Shown in pieces: positions 61,621 to 64,000 of a stretch of DNA of 64,000 bases (position 1 is the stretch's first letter; each line of letters opens with the position of its first letter). The position numbers and the translations under genes were made by a program. The DNA lies in contig CAVRWX010000011.1 in assembly GCA_963725035.1 (NCBI GenBank), positions 310,001-374,000 on the forward strand, written 5' to 3'. The notes below the pieces were generated by a model. That model made no database searches. It saw only the letters and a list, made by a program, of their open reading frames with translations, and was not told where the DNA came from. The stretch is from JALZKA01 sp963725035 (GTDB taxonomy: Bacteria > Actinomycetota > Thermoleophilia > Solirubrobacterales > 70-9).

Positions 61621-62240
61621 TGGAATCCGCTTCGATCTCAGCAGGGCATGCGCACGAGCATCACGGGCCGCCCGAGGCGCACGCGAGCTCGCGGATCGAC
61701 CGCCAGACGCTCGGCATCCTCCTCTTCATCGTCTCGGAGATCATGCTCTTCGGGGCGTTCTTCGCCTCCTACTTCTTCATCCGCGTCGTCGCCAACCAGG
61801 GCCCCTGGCCGCCCGAGCCCTACGAGCTCCCCGTCGCGGTGGCCGGCGTCAACACGGCGATCCTGATCTCGTCGAGCTTCACCGTGCACCTGGCGCTCGA
61901 GGGCGCCAAGCGCGGCAACCGCCGCGCGATGCAGATGGGCCTGACCGCCACCTGGCTCCTCGGCGCAACGTTCCTCTTCATCCAGATCAACGAGTACGTC
62001 CACATCGGCTTCTCGGCACGCGACGGCGCCTTCGGCTCGATCTTCTACGGCCTCACCGGCCTCCACGGCGCGCACGTCTTCGTGGGGCTCTTGCTCCTCA
62101 CGTTCGCAAACATCCGCGCCTACAAGGGCCATTTCGGCACCGCGGCGAAGGACCATCTGGGCGTCGAGGTGCCCGGGATCTACTGGCACTTCGTCGACGT
62201 TATGTGGATCATCGTGTTCGTAACGATTTACATCCTCTGA
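61620..62240 (+). CDS. coxC: cytochrome c oxidase subunit III
   Basis: This 206-residue protein starts by a TGATG overlap with the UspA-like gene. A His-rich N-terminus (GHAHEHHGPPEAH) is followed by five membrane spans. Conserved parts are LGILLFIVSEIMLFGAFFASYFFIR, the FIQINEYVHIGF segment, YGLTGLHGAHVFVGLLLL and the end YWHFVDVMWIIVFVTIYI. This is the short form without the first two helices of mitochondrial COX3. It stabilises subunit I. Confidence 0.95.
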   Translation: MESASISAGHAHEHHGPPEAHASSRIDRQTLGILLFIVSEIMLFGAFFASYFFIRVVANQGPWPPEPYELPVAVAGVNTAILISSSFTVHLALEGAKRGNRRAMQMGLTATWLLGATFLFIQINEYVHIGFSARDGAFGSIFYGLTGLHGAHVFVGLLLLTFANIRAYKGHFGTAAKDHLGVEVPGIYWHFVDVMWIIVFVTIYIL

Positions 62241-62389
62241 GCGCGGCTCTTGCAAAGCGGCGGCTGGCGTCGTCCTCAGTCGTCCGTCTTGCTCACGTGG
62301 GACTTTGACGCACGCTCGCTTCACCGGCTCCCTGCGTCCTAGCCATCCTTGCTCTTTCAGAGCCGTTCGGCGATGCGAATAATGAGCTT

Positions 62390-63043
62390 GTGAAGATCAC
62401 CGAGCCTCAGATGTTCAGGGTCGTATTGATCGTTGGGATCGCGATGGTTCCCGTGATCGTGCTCGCGGTCGCCGTCGACCCCGTGGCCGGGGCGATCCTG
62501 TTCGGGATCGAGATCGGGGTCGGCATCGGCTACCTGTACACGCGCTGGCGGGCTGTCGAGCCTCGCGCGGCCGAGGTGATGACCGTGCCTGACGACGGCG
62601 TCCACCGCGTCCTCGTGGTCGCGAACGAGACGGTCGGCGGGCGTGCGCTTCTCGCCGAGCTTCAGAACCGACTTCAGGGTGAGCAGAGCTCTGAGCTCCT
62701 CGTCGTCTGCCCGCCGCTTGCGGGCTCTGCGGCAGAGCACTGGTCTTCGGACATCGACGGTTACATCCCCGAGGCCAAAGCGCGCCTGGAGGCCTCGGTC
62801 ACGGCGATGCGCGCGGCGGGCATCGAGGCGTCAGGGCGCCTTGGTGACCACCACGACCCAAACCAGGCGATCGAGGACGCGCTCAAGGAGTTCCCGGCCG
62901 ACGAGGTCGTGATCTCGACGCACCCGCCCAAGCGCTCGCGCTGGCTCGAGTCGGGAGTGGTGGACAAGGCCCGCGCCGAGCTCCCCCAGCCGGTTACGCA
63001 CGTGGTGGTGGACCTAGAGGCCGAGTCGGCGCCGGGCGCCTAG
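62390..63043 (+). CDS. membrane-anchored UspA-like protein
   Basis: This 217-residue protein has a GTG start. Two N-terminal membrane spans (about 8-45) are followed by one UspA-like domain: VHRVLVVANETVGGRALLAELQNR, LLVVCPPLAGSA, AGIEASGRLGDHHDPNQAIEDAL and DEVVISTHPPKRSRWLESGVV. The domain resembles each half of the protein at 60662. It ends in a shared CTAG with the convergent cytochrome c gene. It is probably part of the oxidase locus; function unknown. Confidence 0.8.
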   Translation: MKITEPQMFRVVLIVGIAMVPVIVLAVAVDPVAGAILFGIEIGVGIGYLYTRWRAVEPRAAEVMTVPDDGVHRVLVVANETVGGRALLAELQNRLQGEQSSELLVVCPPLAGSAAEHWSSDIDGYIPEAKARLEASVTAMRAAGIEASGRLGDHHDPNQAIEDALKEFPADEVVISTHPPKRSRWLESGVVDKARAELPQPVTHVVVDLEAESAPGA

Positions 63044-63769
63044 GCCGCGCACTCGTCCGGGAGCTCGTCCGCCGAGTCCTTGCTGTCGACGGACTCGAGC
63101 AGGTAGTTGATGAGGTCCTTCAGGTTCTCCTGCGGGAGGACGCTGCAGTCGAAGACGGGCATGACGCCGGCCTCGAACCCCTGCGACATCGTTGGCTTCG
63201 GGGTTCCGGATCGACTCCTCGATCATCGCGGCGTCCTGTTGTGAGAGGGGCTCGTCCAGGTCTGGGCCAATGCCTCCCGCCGTGCCCGCGGCCTCGAGCG
63301 CGTGGCAACCGCCGCAGCTCTCGTTGAAGATCGTTTGGCCGTCGCCCAGCGGCGGCGGCTCGATGCCTTCGACGCCCGCCACGCTCGCAACGTACGCGGC
63401 AACGTCCCGGGCGTCGGAGCCGGTGAAGATGTCAGCGGGCATGTACGTCTGGACGTAGTCTGCGTCCCCCTCGTCGACGGGGCGGGGGTGGGCGATCTGG
63501 TCCTCGACGACACCCTCGATCGTGTCCTGGTCCATGCCGTCTGCGCGGGCCTGGGCGAAGGCGGAGTCGAGGTCCGGCCCGACGCTCGCCGTGGCGCGCG
63601 CCTCGGTCAGCGCGTGACAGGTCGCACAGCCCGTGGCAAACAGATCCTTGCCGCGCGCGAGATCGGCCTCCTCCTGGGTGTCGCAGCCCGCGGCGAGCGC
63701 TCCCGCAGCGAGGGCGAGCGAGGTGACTAGGACCGCCTTCCCGCGGGCGACTGACACGAGGCGTGGCAC
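63040..63769 (-). CDS. dihaem cytochrome c lipoprotein (one +1 frameshift near 63200)
   Basis: GTG 63769 starts a lipoprotein signal (KAVLVTSLALAAGALAAGCDT). Two class I haem domains follow: GKDLFATGCATCHALTEAR with Met in TYMPADIF, and QTIFNESCGGCHALEAAG. After RNPEAN an extra base shifts the frame. The continuation MSQGFEAGVMPVFDCSVLPQENLKDLINYLLE supplies the second Met ligand and final helix, stopping at 63040-63042. The corrected length is about 242 residues. It is a likely electron donor to the adjacent oxidase. Confidence 0.88.
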
Positions 63770-63893
63770 GCGCGCAATCCTATCTTGCGGGACGGCACCG
63801 GTATGCGTGCCGACGCACGAACTTTCAGGCTCGGATATGTTTAAGAGCGGATTCGCACTAATAACCGCTTTCGAAGGGAGCTGGGGCACGCAG

Positions 63894-64000
63894 ATGGAGG
63901 TCCGGGACGGGATGTCTGGGGTGGTCTTGACCGTTGGACCGGGACACACGCTGCGCGAGGCCGCTCAGAAGATGACCGAGCGGGAGGTCGGCGCCGCCGT
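63894..64000 (+). CDS. CBS-domain protein, 3' end beyond window
   Basis: ATG 63894 follows a GAAGGGAG ribosome site. The 35 visible residues (VRDGMSGVVLTVGPGHTLRE, then AAQKMTEREVGAA) match the start of a CBS domain, which binds adenosyl ligands. Upstream, AGCGG and CCGCT flank an AT-rich stretch around 63846-63868 that may hold the promoter. The rest of the gene is outside the window. Confidence 0.75.
   Translation, partial: MEVRDGMSGVVLTVGPGHTLREAAQKMTEREVGAA

Overview
The window is GC-rich, tightly packed bacterial DNA, most likely from an actinomycete-type bacterium (Actinomycetota). The class Thermoleophilia (Solirubrobacterales or Gaiellales) is my best guess. The reasons are the block orders uvrC-rapZ-...-gap-pgk-tpiA and rplM-rpsI-glmM-glmS-acpS-nnr-alr, a GuaB3-type protein, a DUF3352-like lipoprotein, TadE-like secretion genes, and frequent GTG/TTG starts. 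The class is inferred from recall of gene content, not from a marker-gene tree. I see no rRNA, tRNA or CRISPR array. No gap longer than about 260 bases lacks a gene. Most genes are joined by 4-base NTGA stop/start overlaps.

Layout. 1-9.2 kb: end of an ECF sigma factor, a second ECF sigma/anti-sigma pair, a rhomboid protease, a cobalamin-binding-like protein, pterin dehydratase, a hydrolase, UDP-GlcNAc epimerase, and a DUF47/Pit phosphate uptake pair. 9.2-14.2 kb: two TadE-like proteins, a multidomain TadG/VanY/SLT protein, then a TetR-glycosyltransferase-MaoC operon. 14.2-25.5 kb: cupredoxin lipoprotein, uvrC, rapZ, an ABC exporter, then glycolysis (gap, pgk, tpiA, gpmI) and tgt. 25.4-35.9 kb: kinase/lipoprotein/phosphoesterase operon, M48 peptidase, epimerase, argS, guaA-guaB3 and a PfkB kinase.

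35.9-51.3 kb: D,D-carboxypeptidase, LysM protein, pyrF and HU on the minus strand. On the plus strand follow rplM-rpsI-glmM-glmS, a DUF3352-like lipoprotein, acpS-nnr-alr, a CCA-adding-type enzyme, HIT, enoyl-CoA hydratase and infA. These serve ribosome assembly, amino-sugar and D-alanine supply for the wall, and cofactor repair. 51.4-57.9 kb: an AbiEi/DUF559-type gene framed by two copies of a palindromic element, a second ABC exporter, a secreted protein, a zinc ribbon and a GT4 glycosyltransferase. 57.9-64 kb: cytochrome c oxidase coxB-coxA-coxC interleaved with UspA-like genes, a convergent dihaem cytochrome c, and the start of a CBS-domain gene.

Two points affect the whole annotation. 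First, many genes, including essential ones (pgk, tpiA, glmM), are split by one-base shifts, and nearly all are an extra base (+1). This looks like consensus insertion error, so I annotate each split gene as one locus. Second, the best candidate for something undescribed is the DUF559-type nuclease gene bracketed by near-identical palindromes at 51404-51446 and 52373-52415.
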